Both the position numbers and the translations under genes were made by a program. DNA of 64,000 bases, from NCBI GenBank assembly GCA_022702705.1, contig CM040430.1, positions 76,325,239 through 76,389,238 on the forward strand, given 5' to 3'. The DNA is from Papilionanthe hookeriana x Papilionanthe teres (Eukaryota; Streptophyta; Magnoliopsida; Asparagales; Orchidaceae). Shown in pieces: positions 34,550 to 46,793 of the stretch; within the stretch, counting starts at the first letter, position 1; each line of letters begins with the position of its first letter. The notes under the pieces are model-generated. The model saw only the letters and a program-made list of their open reading frames with translations. It did no database searches and had not been told where the DNA came from.

Positions 34550-36112
34550 TGATCACAGAAAAATACATTAAGAAATTCATATCTATTTTTGATGAAATTG
34601 CACTTTAAAGAAAGGTATTTTAACTTTATTTTATTGCGGAATGAAGATTTATAAGTGATGGAAGCAAAAGCATGAAATTGAGCAAATTTGTATCGAAAAT
34701 GAGGAAATTCATGCAAATTAACTAAGTCGCTGACGGCGAGATCGAAGCCGCCAACGAGCGAGATCGTGATGGAGAATTCTCGAAGGAATTATAACTACCT
34801 CGCCGACAGTGAGCCCGAGCCCGCCGACAGGCTGAGATCGCGCGGTTTGAAAGACATTCTGAAGCCCGAGATGACGGCGAGGTCGTTTCCCGCCGAACGG
34901 CGAGACAGGTTCAAATGCATATATATTGAACTCGGATACTTTTTCGAAGAGGTGTTTAAGCACCCTCGGGCACTTTCTTTACCTCAATAAATGAGGCCGA
35001 ATTCTAGTGATTGTGTGTGTCTTCTCCAGTGTCTTAAGTGTCATTTCAGTGTGTGTCTAATTTAGTGAGTTTGAGTGTGTTAGTGAGTTTATTAGTTTAA
35101 TTGAGTGCTATTTAGTTTGTTGTACTAGAAGGAAAAGTCGAAAGGAACTTTAAGGAATTCTGTTAGGGAGGAAATTAAGATAAGTATCTTTGTTTATTCG
35201 TCGTTAGCTTTAAATAAAATCCATGCTTTGTTTTATTCATATGCGTTACGAGTAGTTTTAACTTAGTCTTTCTCTCATGTTTATGAAAATTATGCGGATT
35301 GATGAAATTAAATAGAGCACTCTAATATAATATAAATAAATTGTGATAATTTTACTTAAAACTTAATTTACTTTCAATCACGTAATTGATTTGTTAAAAT
35401 ATGTTGAATTATCAACTATAGTAAAAATTACATCCAATATTCGGGAAATCAAAGCGCTTGGAAAGGCGGGTGCGAATAAATAGGGAAATATCGATTATCG
35501 GACGTAAAATTGGACATTTTAGTGTGACAATTAAAATATTCGATTCGGTCACTATTGTTTGAGAGCTGAAGTGTAGATGTTAGCCTCAGAGTGAGGGGAA
35601 CGTGGGAGCTACGAAGTGGCAACAAGTATCCTCCTAGCACAGCGCAGATTCGAGTAATCGAACATAGGATTAGTCGATGTTCTTCTGCACTGGACCAAAG
35701 GAGTAAAGAATAGGAATGCTCCTATTTGATCACAATACAATTTAAAATTCTATTTAAAATTCATCATTCAGCTTAATTTTCTAAAACGAGGAGAAGGATA
35801 CTTTTTCCGAATTATTTAAATCAACTTATTTCGAGCATTAGTTTACTTTAGTTTGCTATAGTTACTTTGAATTTCCGTTCACTTTATTCGTAAATAATTC
35901 CTTTAAATTTAGGTCGATAACAAATCTGTTAAAAGCTTCCTGTGGGATTGATAATCAGGACTCCATTAGAGCCTCGTATTATCGATACTATACGTATACT
36001 TCGTGTACAATCCACATTATACATTAAATCATATATCTATATTTAAAGCGGGATCGAGTTTTTGGTTCGTTGCTTATTAACATAATTCTGCAAACATATA
36101 AAAAGTGAGTCG
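34550..36112 (+). repeat. 5' LTR of element B (1563 bp)
   Basis: It matches 46616-48155. U3 holds six dyad units in three pairs (34727-34905), then CAATAAATGAGG (about 34985) where the 3' LTR has a true TATA box. Near its end are TGTGGGATTGATAATCAGGA and TATACGTATACTTCGTG, words common to Athila LTR ends. Confidence 0.95.
34727..34905. repeat. Six dyad units in three 21-22 bp pairs, 5' LTR of element B
   Basis: Units resemble TCGCCGACGGCGAG. Taking the central A of each, positions are 34733/34754, 34806/34827 and 34874/34896: spacings of 21, 21 and 22 bp, with pairs about 70 bp apart. Individual units here are more mutated than in the 3' LTR, yet spacing is kept. Confidence 0.85.
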
Positions 36113-36118
36113 AGTTTT

Positions 36119-36138
36119 TGGCGCACGTTCTTAGGGAA
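36119..36138 (+). other. Primer-binding site of element B (degraded)
   Basis: TGGCGCACGTTCTTAGGGAA starts six bases after the LTR end and resembles TGGCGCCGTTGCCGGGGA, complementary to the tRNA-Asp 3' end in Athila elements. Several positions are changed. Confidence 0.7.
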
Positions 36139-36295
36139 GTAAAAAAATTATTTATCTGAAGTAACTGACTATTTTATTTTATAAAATTGTATGCGAAAAT
36201 TTGGAAACGAAAATTTAATACGCTTACGATTCGGAATTAGAGTGTACGATTAAAAGAATTAGAAAACAAAAAGAGAAATTATAAATTTAACACAA

Positions 36296-37880
36296 ATGGA
36301 AAATATACCTCAAAATAAAAATATCGATCAACCAAGACCATTACGAGATTATGCTTAACTCTACATTAGATGAAATTCGTTTAATTATTCAAAACCACGA
36401 TGTAGCTGCTAATTCATTTGAAGCTTAAACTCAGCGATTATCCAAATGGTACAAAATAATCAATTTAGTGGTTCACCTACCGAAGATCCTAATTACATCT
36501 TCGTTAGTTTTTTAGAGCTATGTCTTCTACTTTCAAATATGAAGGAGTATCTAACGATGTTATTAGACTTAGACTTTTTCCTTTTTCTTTAAGGGATAAG
36601 GCTTAAAATGTGGTTAAATTCGTTAAGACTCTGGATCTATTAAAACTTGGGGAGAATTATCACAAAAATTTCTATCCAAATATTTTCTGCCATCTAAAGC
36701 TAATGTCTTAGGAACGATATAACTTCTTTAGTCAGTTTGATGGAAGTCAATATATGAATCTTGGGAGAGATTTAAAAAACTTCTTAGAAATGCCGCACAT
36801 CATGTTACTGCGATTGGTTAATTATCCAAACTTTCTATAATGGATTAGTAGGATCTTTAAGATCAATCATCGATCGTCTTCATTGGAGGATCATTAATGT
36901 CAAAACCATTCGATGAAGCCTATGCACTAATCGAAGAAATGACAACTAATAATTTTCGATAGTTCCATTGATAGAATGAATAAAAAAATAGTTAGTATTC
37001 ATGAAAATGATGCAATATCTATGTTAGCCACAAATTCGTCATGTATCTAAAAAATTAGATCATTTTGGAGTGAATTACTCTCCAACTATATCGAAGAAAA
37101 TCCATCCAGACAACTTATAGAATCCCAATCTCAATATGAAACGATTAATGCGATTAACAAATGACCCAATAATCCTTATGTAAATTATTATAATCACTGG
37201 ATGGAAAAATCATCCTAATTTTAATCGGAATAATAACACAACTAATTAACCATGGATGAATAATATGACACAACAATTAGAAATCCATCTAATCAGGAAA
37301 TCCTAATTATAAATCTAATTATCCACTTTGATTTAATAACCCACGATTTAAAGATAAGAAATTATCTATAGAAGAATTAATATTAAATATGGGTCAACAT
37401 TTACAAAATCAAAGAAATCGATTACAAATACAAGGAAACCAATTACAAAATCAAGGAACAACTATCAAAAATATCGAAACTCAACTCGGACATATCGCTA
37501 TCGCACTTAATAATAGAATACTCGAACATTTCCTAAGTAATGTGGAAATAAATCCCAAAGACAAGGAAATGAACAAATTAAAGCGATACAATTACGAAGT
37601 GGAAAAGAATTAGAACCCCGAATTCGAGAAGAACTTGAAAGTCAAAAGAGAAGTGGAAATTGAAAAGGAAAAGAATCAACGAGATCCAAATTTAGAAAAT
37701 CCTTTAATACCTATGAAAATTTCATTGAAAAACGTCCACCACCATTTTCTCAATGACTAATTCAACATAAAAAAGACAAACAATTCTTAAATTCTGAAAT
37801 TTTGAAGAAATTAACGATAAATATTCCTTTCATGAAGCTTTAGAACGGATGCTAAACTATGTAAAATTCATGAAAGATAT
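36296..37880 (+). pseudogene. gag of Athila element B (broken)
   Basis: An ATG at 36296 starts MENIPQNKNIDQPRPLRDYA and meets a stop after 20 codons. Later frames carry LRLFPFSLRDKA (about 36570), the Asn-rich stretch, and QNQGTTIKNIETQLGHIAIA with LSNVEINPKDKE (37389-37580), the Athila gag C-terminal signature also seen in element A. LRSGKEL is recognisable at about 37590 after a frame change. It is a frameshifted pseudogene collinear with element A gag. Confidence 0.85.
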
Positions 37881-37913
37881 TCTTTATAAAAAAGAAAATT
37901 TACCGATAATGAA

Positions 37914-38310
37914 ATGGTTACTGACTTAGTGAAGAGTGTAGTCTTATTATTCGAAAAAACTTCCGAAAAATTAAAAGATCCCAGTAGTTTCACTATACCT
38001 CGCGCTATTGGAGAAAAATTCTATGGAAAAGCTTTGTGTGACTTAGGAGCAAACATCAATCTAATGCCTCTATCAACTTTTAAGAGATTAGGATTGGGAG
38101 AAATTTCACTCAATTCGATAACTCTTCGCTTAGTGATCGTTACGTTACATATCACTAAGGGAGTTATTGAAGATGTATTAGTAAAAGTGGATAAATTTAT
38201 CTTCCTCGTAGATTTTATTGTTCAGATATGGAAGAAGATAAAGAAATTCTATCATTTAGGAAGACCATTTTTAGCCACCTGGAAAAGCCATGATTGATGT
38301 TCGAAAGGAG
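37914..38310 (+). pseudogene. Aspartic protease region of element B
   Basis: This frame is open for 127 codons. D-L-G-A at 38040-38051 sits in ALCDLGANINLMPLSTFKRL and is followed by GVIEDVLVKVDKFIFLVDFI. After a one-base shift near 38250, LGRPFLATWKSHD follows. Length and motif order match element A protease (5560-5230). This is the best preserved part of element B pol, but it is not linked in frame to reverse transcriptase. Confidence 0.82.
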
Positions 38311-39770
38311 AATTAACTATGAGAGTAAATGACCAAAAGTAACTTTTAATATTGCTTAAATCAATGAAATATCCCGCTTTAGAAAAAGATGATGAGTGTT
38401 TTCGAATCGAAGTCTCGATCATTTACAAAAAGAACATTTTAAAGAATATTATGAAGAAAAATTATAAAAAGAAAATATTGAATTAATTGAAAAATCTAAG
38501 ATAAATGAAGAATTAGATTATATTCAAGAGAAATTTGAATTTTTGGATAACACGAGAAAATATCGAAAAAAATATAGTTCCATCAATTATTAAACCTCTC
38601 GAACTTGAGTTAAAAATGTTACCTAATCATTTAAAGTATGCTTACTTGTGTAATTCTTCAACTCTACCGGTTATTATTTCAATCCGAATTAAATGAATCT
38701 CAAGAACAAAAACTTTTAGATACGCTTAAAAAATATAAGAAAATTTTTGGTTGGACTTTAGCAGATATTAAAGGAATTAGTCCTTCAATCTGTATGCACA
38801 TAATTATTTTAGATAATGAACATAAACCTAAAGCAGATCCACAAAAAAGATTAAATCCAATAATGAAAGAATAAGTCAAGAAAGAAATTTTAAAATGGTT
38901 AGATAATGGTATTATATATCACTATTTACGATAGCTGTGTAGTAAGCCCAATTCATCGTGTACCTAAAAAAGGAGGGGTGATTGTCGAAAGCTTAATGAA
39001 AATAATGATCTTATCCCTATAAGACAAATTACTTGGATGGCGAATATGTATTGATTATAGAAAATTAAACACGACTACCGTAAAAGATCACTTCCCTTTA
39101 CCATTTCTAGACAGGATGTTAGATAGATTAGCCGGACATAAGTATTTTTATTTCTTAGATGGATATACCGGTTTTCATCAAATACAAATTGCTCCTGACG
39201 ATCAAGATAAAACTACATTTACTAGTCCTTATGGAACTTTCGCTTTTCGAAGAATGCCTTTTGGATTATGTAATGCACCTGCAACATTCCAAAGATGTAT
39301 GATGTATATATTTAGTAAATTAATTGATAATGGAATAGAAGTATTTATGGATGATTTCTCTGTATTTGGAACAACATTTGACACATGCTTAAATCATCTT
39401 GAAAAAGTATTTGAAGTATGTGAGAGAAGCTAATTTAGTTCTTAATTGGGAGAAATGTCGATTTATGGTTACGGCGGCATTGTATTAGGGCATAAAATTT
39501 CGGAAAAAGGCATGGAAGTAGACTGCAAAAATTCAAGTAATAGCTAAATTACCACCTCCAACTACGGTGAAAGGGGTAAGAAGTTTTCTTGGACATCTTG
39601 GATTCTACGGGCGTTATATTAAAGATTTTTCAAAAATTACTAAACCTCTATGCCAACTTCGAAAAGGACAAGAAATTTGAATTTACTATTGAATGCTCGA
39701 ATGCTTTTGAATTATTAAAAGATAAATTAATTACAAGACTCTATAATAGTTTCACCTAATTAGGAGAAAC
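38311..39770 (+). pseudogene. Reverse transcriptase of element B (frameshifted, FMDD kept)
   Basis: After a Glu/Lys-rich linker come FGWTLADIKGISPSICMH and RLNPIMKE (38740-38874), a shifted segment, then an open palm domain (39116-39433) with KYFYFLDGYTGFHQIQIAP, FRRMPFGLCNAPATFQRCMM and the active site FMDD (39344-39355). The connection part continues in another frame with FLGHLGFYGRYIKDFSKI (about 39580). Catalytic aspartates are intact, unlike element A, but at least three frame breaks separate the pieces. Confidence 0.88.
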
Positions 39771-40200
39771 CATTTGAGTTTATGTGTGATGCTAGTGATT
39801 ATCTTATAGGAGCGGTTCTTGGCAAAGATATGATAAGATTTTCAAAGTTATATATTATCTTAGTAAAACTCAAATGATGCTTGAAATAAATTATACGATT
39901 CTTGAAAGAGAATTATTAAGCAATTGTATATGCTTTTAATAAATTTCGGCATTATCTAATAGGAACTAAATGTATTGTACATACCGATCATTCTGTATAA
40001 AATATTTAATGCGAAAGAAAGATTCTAAACCAAGATTAATTAGATGGATATTATTAATGCAAGAATTTGATTTTGAGATCGTTAACAAAAAGGAACCGAT
40101 AATCAAATTGCGGATCATTTATCGAGATTAGAAAATCATGAATTATCCGATACTGATAATGAAATTTTAGACGATTTTACGATGAACAACTATATAATAT
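39771..40200 (+). pseudogene. RNase H domain of element B (broken)
   Basis: KPFEFMCDASDYLIGAVLGK (about 39770-39830) contains the first catalytic Asp. KPRLIRWILLMQEFDFEI and DNQIADHLSRLENHE (about 40030-40140) end the domain. Frame shifts lie between. Confidence 0.78.
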
Positions 40201-41510
40201 TAATGAATTGAAAATACGCTTGGTATCGTTGATATAATAAATTATATTGTAAGTGACATTTTACCACCTATGTTAACTTCGCAACAACGAGAAAAAATTC
40301 ATTCACGATACTTAAAACATACTTTTGGGATGAACCATACTTATATAAACGATGTAAGGATCTAATTATTAGAAGATGTGTGCGCTTATGAAGAAACTGA
40401 AGCCAATTATTCAAAAATGTCATGACTCGATTTTGGAGGACATTTTGGGACGGATAAAGCTCGCGTATAAAATTCTACAATCCGGATTCTACTCGGCCTA
40501 CTCTATTTAGAGATGTATATAAATATATAAAAACCTGCGATAAATGCCAAAGAGTAGGAAACATATCGAAAAAATGAAATGCCTCGAATTTTATATTAGA
40601 AGTTGAAATTTTTGATGTTTGGGGATTAGATTTCATGGACCTTTTATTCCTTCATTTGAAACTCATATATATTAAGAATGCATTGATTATGTTTCCAAAT
40701 GGATTGAAGTACTAGCTTTATCTAGGTGTGATGCTAAAAGTGTTTCAAAATTCTTAATGAAAAATATTTTTACTAGATTTGGAATGCAAGAGTGATTATC
40801 ATCGACGGAGGAACTCATTTTAGAACAAATATATTCACAAACTAGTAAGAAAATATAATATTATGCATAAGATATCAATTGCTTATCATCCACAAACTAG
40901 TGGATTAGTCGAAGTTCTAATCGAGAGATTAAGCGTATATTAGAAAAGTCCGTAAATCCTAATAGATCGAGCTAGTCTATAAGACGTAGACATCTGCATT
41001 ATAGGCATACGGATCGCTTATAAAACTTCGATCGGAATGACTCCTTATAGAGCTTATATATGGAAAAACTTGCCACTTACCAAGTTGAATTAGAACATAA
41101 AGCATATTGGGCGATTAAAGAATTTAATTATAATATGAAAGAAGCTGGTGAGAAGAGATTGTTGCAATTAAATGAATTGGAAGAACTAAGGAATGAATCA
41201 TATGATAATGATAGGATTTATAAGGAAAGGATGAAATTATGGCATGATCGGAAGATTAATCGAAGAAATTTTGAACGGAGACAGAAGTTTTCTTTATAAT
41301 ACTAGATTGAAATTATTTCCTGGGAAATTGAAATCTCGATGGTTAGGACCTTTCACCATAACTCAAATATTTTCATATGAGACTATAGAAATTGAAGATC
41401 CAAAAATAAAACATAGATTTAAAGTAAATGGACATAGATTAAAACCATATTTCGAAAATAGAAGACCAAATTTTAAAGAGGTTTTAATGCTTAGTCAACC
41501 TGAACACTAA
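40201..41510 (+). pseudogene. Integrase of element B (broken)
   Basis: The zinc region (GGHFGTDKA, CDKCQR; about 40435-40555) is followed by GLDFMD (about 40625). IDGGTHF lies near 40805 and the SNREIKRILEKSVNP stretch near 40915; the catalytic Glu sits in a damaged segment. The C-terminal portion is open (41244-41510): LKSRWLGPFTITQIFSYETI and FKVNGHRLKPYFENRRPN, the SH3-like end of Athila integrase. Frame shifts make it inactive as read. Confidence 0.85.
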
Positions 41511-41976
41511 CTAAATTAGGTCGGGCTGACAACATTAAACCAAGCGCTTTATGAGGAACGCCATAATAGTCTTTTATTTTTAAAAATCTACAAATTAGTG
41601 AGTATATATTATTAAAAAAAATCTTACTACTCAAAATTTTTATTAGAATCATCACAAAATTGAACCTATTTGATGAGATCAGAAAATATTCGGACCAGAG
41701 CGAAATTGGGCGATTTTTACGAATCTCGCCGATAGCGAGCCCGAGCCCGCTGACAGCGAGATCATGGACCATTACTTCAGTCAGTTTTATAACTAAGTCA
41801 CCGACGGCGAGGAACTTCCCGCCGACGGCGAGGCAGTTGAAAATTTGGTTTCTTAAAGATTTTTCGTGCGGTTTTAGACAGATCTAAGCCATTCCTTCGT
41901 AAGAAATTATCCCAAATCCAAATTTACACCATTTTCTTCCTTAGGAACTACTAGAGACCAATCCTTTCCATCCAAA
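41511..41976 (+). promoter_or_regulatory. Post-pol spacer of element B with dyad cluster A
   Basis: After TTAAACCAAGCGCTTTATGA (the post-integrase Athila block) comes AT-rich sequence, then four dyad units (41725-41836). Central A positions are 41732/41753 and 41804/41825, both pairs 21 bp apart and the pairs 72 bp apart, as in the LTR. Shared longer words with the LTR (GAGCCCGAGCCCGC, AACTAAGTC) show common origin. It directly precedes ORF A. No clear TATA box follows. Confidence 0.6.
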
Positions 41977-43220
41977 ATGGCCACCACATTCTTAGAAACC
42001 ACAAAAACTGAAGTTTTCAACCGGAGAAAATTCGTCAGTTCGGAGGCACAGCGAATCTTCAACAAAGGCTTGATGAAGAAAAGACTTATTAAAGAAAGAG
42101 GATTTGTTAACGAGAGGAGTAGAGATTCTACTACAAAATCGAAGAAATGATCGCACGAGCGGATTGGGAGGTATTTTGTTATACGACATCCGCTGTAGTT
42201 ATACCGGTAGTTAAAGAATTTTACTCTAATTTACATGCGATCAACAATGGAAATGTGTACGTCGGAGGAAGATGGGTAACATTTACTCCCGCAAGGGTAA
42301 ATGAATTGTTTTCTATAAAGAATACTTCGTTTGTCATTATTCCAACTTTGTGCCTTCGAGATACAATATGAACGAAATCTATAGATACTCGACCGACAAA
42401 CCGGATGATTGGGAGTTACGAGAAGACGGGTATGTCGGCTTTTCCGCATCACTTCTTAACCCTGTCTCAAAGCGGCTGGCATTTCTTTATATCATCAAAA
42501 TTATTACCTACCATGAGAGTAAATAAAGTTTCGAAAGGAATGCGCTTATTTTAAGCTACTCGTATTCAATTGGATTACCTATCGATGTTGGATCAATAAT
42601 AGTAAAGTACGCATTGGGATTAATTGTGCATGGGTCGATGCATGGACTTGGACACCCATCTACTATATTTGCTTTATGCGATGAAGTATCAAGTTTCTTA
42701 TGAGGCTTGGGAAAAAGTACTTTACCATGGAAACCCCTGGATCCTACCGATATGTTTCCCACTTTGGATAACAATGATGAGATTACCATTATTTCGACGG
42801 AGCATCACAGAACAATCCTTTAGTGAGGCCCTCTGCGATAAGACTAATTTCATTACGAAGAAGATTAAAGGATTGGAGAAAGAATTGCAAAATGTGATGA
42901 ATTCGCATGACATAATATCTACGATATGTTTGATCATATTGATTGGAGAACGAAGGAGCACTTTGATCATACTTGGACATCCGGAGGCCGGCTTTATTCA
43001 TCTACTAAGACAGAAAGGATGGATTAATGAAGAATCTATCGTGAATTACGCTTTCAGGCCTTTCTACAATTTATTTGTGCACCTGCGTCGCATCGGAAAT
43101 ATCAGAGAAGATGTTAGGTCAGACGTAGGAAAGATTTCTATGTTTATGTTATATTTGTATATATATAAATATGTGTTTGATTTGGAGTTAGGTTTTATTA
43201 TGAGTCGAACTTTGTTTTGA
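41977..43220 (+). pseudogene. Element B extra ORF A (putative plant transposon protein, PF20167-like)
   Basis: An ATG at 41977 begins MATTFLETTKTEVFNRRKFV. After a frame change the hallmark VVIPVVKEFYSNLHAINNGN and VGGRWVTFTPARVNELFSI follow (42190-42320). A later open frame (42624-43220, 198 codons) carries HPEAGFIHLLRQKGWINEES. The family sits next to Athila genes and its role is not known to me; envelope function has been suggested for ORFs in this position, but I see no signal peptide or convincing fusion motif. Frame breaks near 42150 and 42370-42620 make it a pseudogene as read. Confidence 0.6.
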
Positions 43221-44033
43221 TCATCTCAGAATTGATGAGATTTTATGTAAATTGTTATGTCTCAGCATTTAGAGTGTTGTGGTGTGGATTGCGATGCTGA
43301 GTATTATGGATTTGAACATTTAAGTTAAGTAAGTGTTAAGTTGTTAGTGTGAAATTTGTAAGTCTCATGGATTTTATATATAAAGTTATATTGTTTGTGT
43401 TGTGTGACTTTTTGTGAGTATAAGTATCTAATCTTTGTATTATTATTAAATTAAGTGATCGGAAGATTGATTAAGAGACGATTCGAGGTTGAAAATGATT
43501 GACGAATTTCAAAAATTTAAAATTTTTGGGATCTCGCCGACAGCAGAATTATCTCGACTGACAATGAGAAAACCACTGACAATGAAACCGAGCTCGCCGA
43601 CGCACGGATTTTTCCGAAACTTTTGCCTTATGAAATTAATTAGCTCGCTGACGGAGAGAAAATCTAGTCGACAATGAGATCGCGAAAAGACTATATTTGA
43701 CCGATCAACCGACACTATTCATCATCCTTTCCTCAAATTTTTGAAAAAACCGACCTAGGGCTTGAGAGATCTCGGATTTGAGGCGATTTCAACACTTTTT
43801 GACACTGGATTTCATCTTCCCTTGGTAAGAACTTCACTCTTATGCAAAAATTTTTTATTTTCACCATGGATTTCTTCTACATTGGAAAGTTTTGAAAAAT
43901 TTCAAAATATGGAGAAAATACTTGGAAGAATTTCATGAAAATTGATTTAAATGGATTTTAGTTGTTGTAGGAAGCCTTCTTAGTAATATTTTGGAGTTTA
44001 GTTAAAATTTTTGCAAATTTCACAAATCGAGAA
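43221..44033 (+). promoter_or_regulatory. Spacer between extra ORFs of element B with dyad cluster B
   Basis: No gene is seen. Six dyad units lie at 43531-43680, with central A positions 43540/43561, 43579/43600 and 43651/43671 (spacings 21, 21, 20). Words vary (CTCGCCGACAGC, CTCGACTGACAATGAG, CTCGCTGACGGAGAG). GACTATATTTGACC at about 43688 is a weak TATA-like candidate. ORF B starts 340 bp downstream. Confidence 0.55.
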
Positions 44034-45200
44034 ATGGCTCCACGACAAAAGCGACGAATAGATTATGAGGAAACCCGATTCATTAATGCGAAAGCACAAA
44101 CTCGATATTTTCAAAACATACTGAGCGAGAAAATGCATTCAAGATCGAGTTTTCGAGAATCCAGGAGGAGAAGTTGAGCGAATCATTCGGGAGCGAGGAT
44201 GGAAAAATTTCGTTTCGTTACCAACAGGAAACATTGTAGAAGTAGTAAAGGAATTTTATGCAAATTTAACACAGTCGAAGATGCTACGGTTAAGGTTAGA
44301 GGATTTTGTAGATTTCAACGCTGCTTAGAATAAACGCTTATTATGAAGTACGAGACACCTACACCGGCGAATATGAAACTTTTGGAACTATGGAAGGACC
44401 ATCTGGAAGAGGTGATCGACTTTCTCAGCTGATGGGAAAGGAGTCCGGAAGATAAACGGCGGGAACGGGTAAATTTCCTCTTTCTATGCTAAATGCAACA
44501 TCTAAAGCACGACATTATTTTATTTGTTCTAACTTTGTTACCTACCTACCACCATAATGAGAGTAACAAGAGATGTAAGCGATTCGAATTTCTATATTCA
44601 TAACCAGAATGAGTATTAATGTGGGAAATGTTATTTATAAAAACATATTAGCTACTCGCTTAGAAATGAGAGTGGAGGAGGACTAGGACATCCCGATGCT
44701 TATCTACGCACTTTGCACAATTATCCGGGGTAGAGGCAAGAGATGATGAGGAATGGATTGAACCTATGAGACCCTTACTCGAGTTAATATAAAGAAATAT
44801 GAATCCCACGAAGGATGGAGATGCGGGACGAGGATTATGTACGTTCTTGCAGTAGAGATATACCCTCTACTAGTTATGATCCACCCCTCGTACACCACTC
44901 CTACCCTTCGAGATCCGATGAATGAATCGACCCGAGTAGAAAGAGTTCCGAGTTATTTGGAGAAAATATGGAAAGAAGATTTGAGCATATAGACCAAAGG
45001 ATCGGAGGCTTGGAAAGAAGACACGATTATGATAGCGAATATCTCCAGGCGACATTCGGAGTACGAAATTGCATACTATGAAGTCGAACGTCGATATAGG
45101 AGTGGTGATTTAGATGTTGTCTTTCCCGAGTGCCCCGTATACACAAGATCTAGCCACTGCCAGCCTTCTCAGCCTGGAGATCAGGGAGATGACATAGCTT
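44034..45200 (+). pseudogene. Element B extra ORF B (second PF20167-like ORF)
   Basis: An ATG at 44034 opens MAPRQKRRIDYEETRFINAK, open for about 68 codons. In a neighbouring frame the hallmark EVVKEFYANLTQS follows (about 44230-44280). Its start resembles that of the element A ORF at 277 (MAPKSKSEK) more than ORF A does, so this is the likely ortholog of that gene. Downstream frames (to about 45200) are acidic and broken. Two members of one family in tandem in the same element is unusual. Function unknown. Confidence 0.55.
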
Positions 45201-46615
45201 AGGATTTTAATGTAGAAGATTAGAGCTTTTGTTTAGTTTGTTTGGTTTGTTTAGATTTGTTGTTATTTTGGGAAACTTTATTATTTTGGATGTGATTATT
45301 CTGTACTTTCTAGAGACTATGGATGTTGATATGTTTGCTTATGTTATTGATGTAAGATTTCTTGTTTGTTAAATTAGTTTGCAATTTTTTATATATAAGA
45401 TGTTAGTTTAAGTTTTTATAAGTTATGAATGTTAACATTATTTAGATTGTTTAAATATGTTTTAAAAATAGATTAGTTAATTGTATGTGTAGTAATAGAT
45501 TAAGTTTTCTTTGTTATGTTTGATACTTATTTTAAAATTTCATCCTCACGGTTTCTTTTAAATACTATATGTGGAAGAATACTAACGATACAGAGTTACT
45601 GTAAAGTAATGAAAAAGCTCGCAAAAATTTCAAAGAAAAGAAATACCTAAAGCTTCAAAGGTATGATGAATTTTACTATATATCTTTCCTTTTTCACTAT
45701 GTAGTATAGATAGAAAAATTTAAGTTTGGGGAAAGGTAAAAATACAAATTTAATTATTAAAATTTTTCTCAATTTCTATTTTCAAAAATTATTATTAAAA
45801 GATTTTCTATAGTAGTTTTTCAATTCAATAAACATGAATTACTTTATTTAATTATTATATAAAGTTAAAGAAAATATTTCTAGTAATTCAATTAATTAAT
45901 GGAATAAGATATTCGATTAAAAGGAATAAGAATATAGTAAACTATTTAAAGTAAGCGTAAAACTATATTTTGAAATTAAAAATTCTTAAGTATTTAAGTG
46001 AAAAAGAAAGGATAGAAACTCAACGTAAGTAAAGAGCTTTGAAATAAATATAAGCAAAGAAATATTTTAAGTTTAAAATTTAGGAAGAGAAATTGAAGTT
46101 CAAAATTATTAACAGTGTTATCCAGGATACGATAATCCTCACTCGAAAAAGAAAAAAAAGAAGGATTGAAAATCAATCCAAAAAGAAAAGAAAAGAAAAG
46201 AAAAACATAAAGTGAGGAGAAGTCTGAGAGATGCCTTATCAAAAATCGAGCTCAATGGATTCAACCTAAAGGTAAAACTTAATTATATTTCTAAACTTAT
46301 ATTTGTGGATTAGTATTTTACTAAATAGTGTTTTCTGAATTTCCTATCATCTAAATATCTTAAGTAATTTACTTATTTGAAATATAGTCATTCCCGAAAT
46401 AAATAGAAAGTTTAGAAATCTTAGGCACAATAACTAAATAATCTTATATCTATCAAGTTAATTTAATTACTCGAAATATTTATATTTAACTTTATTATAA
46501 TGTTATTTAAATTTAATTCATATTATACGAGTTGAAAAATTCTATTATAGAAATCATTATTTTTATTTAATATTAAAATTACATGACGAATGATAATAAT
46601 TAAGTTTGGGGATTT
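45201..46615 (+). other. Non-coding 3' region and polypurine tract of element B
   Basis: A long AT-rich stretch without a gene. Low-complexity A/G runs occur at 46140-46215. Immediately before the 3' LTR is AAGTTTGGGGATTT (46602-46615), the polypurine tract priming plus-strand synthesis. A related AAGTTTGGGGAAAGG at about 45722 may be a second, internal tract. Confidence 0.65.
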
Positions 46616-46793
46616 TGATCGCAGAAAAATACGTTAAGAAATTCATATCTATTTTTGATGAAATTGCACTTTAAAGAAAGATATTTTCTTTATTTTATTG
46701 CAGGAATGAAGATTTATAAGTGATGGAAGCAAAAAGCATGAAATAGAGCAAATTTGGATCAAAAAGGAGGAAATTCATGCAAATTGAACTAAG

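Noticed and set aside
41977..43220. Retroviral-type envelope gene in element B
   Set aside because: No signal peptide, furin-like site or clear transmembrane anchor; the hallmark motif points to the PF20167-like plant family.
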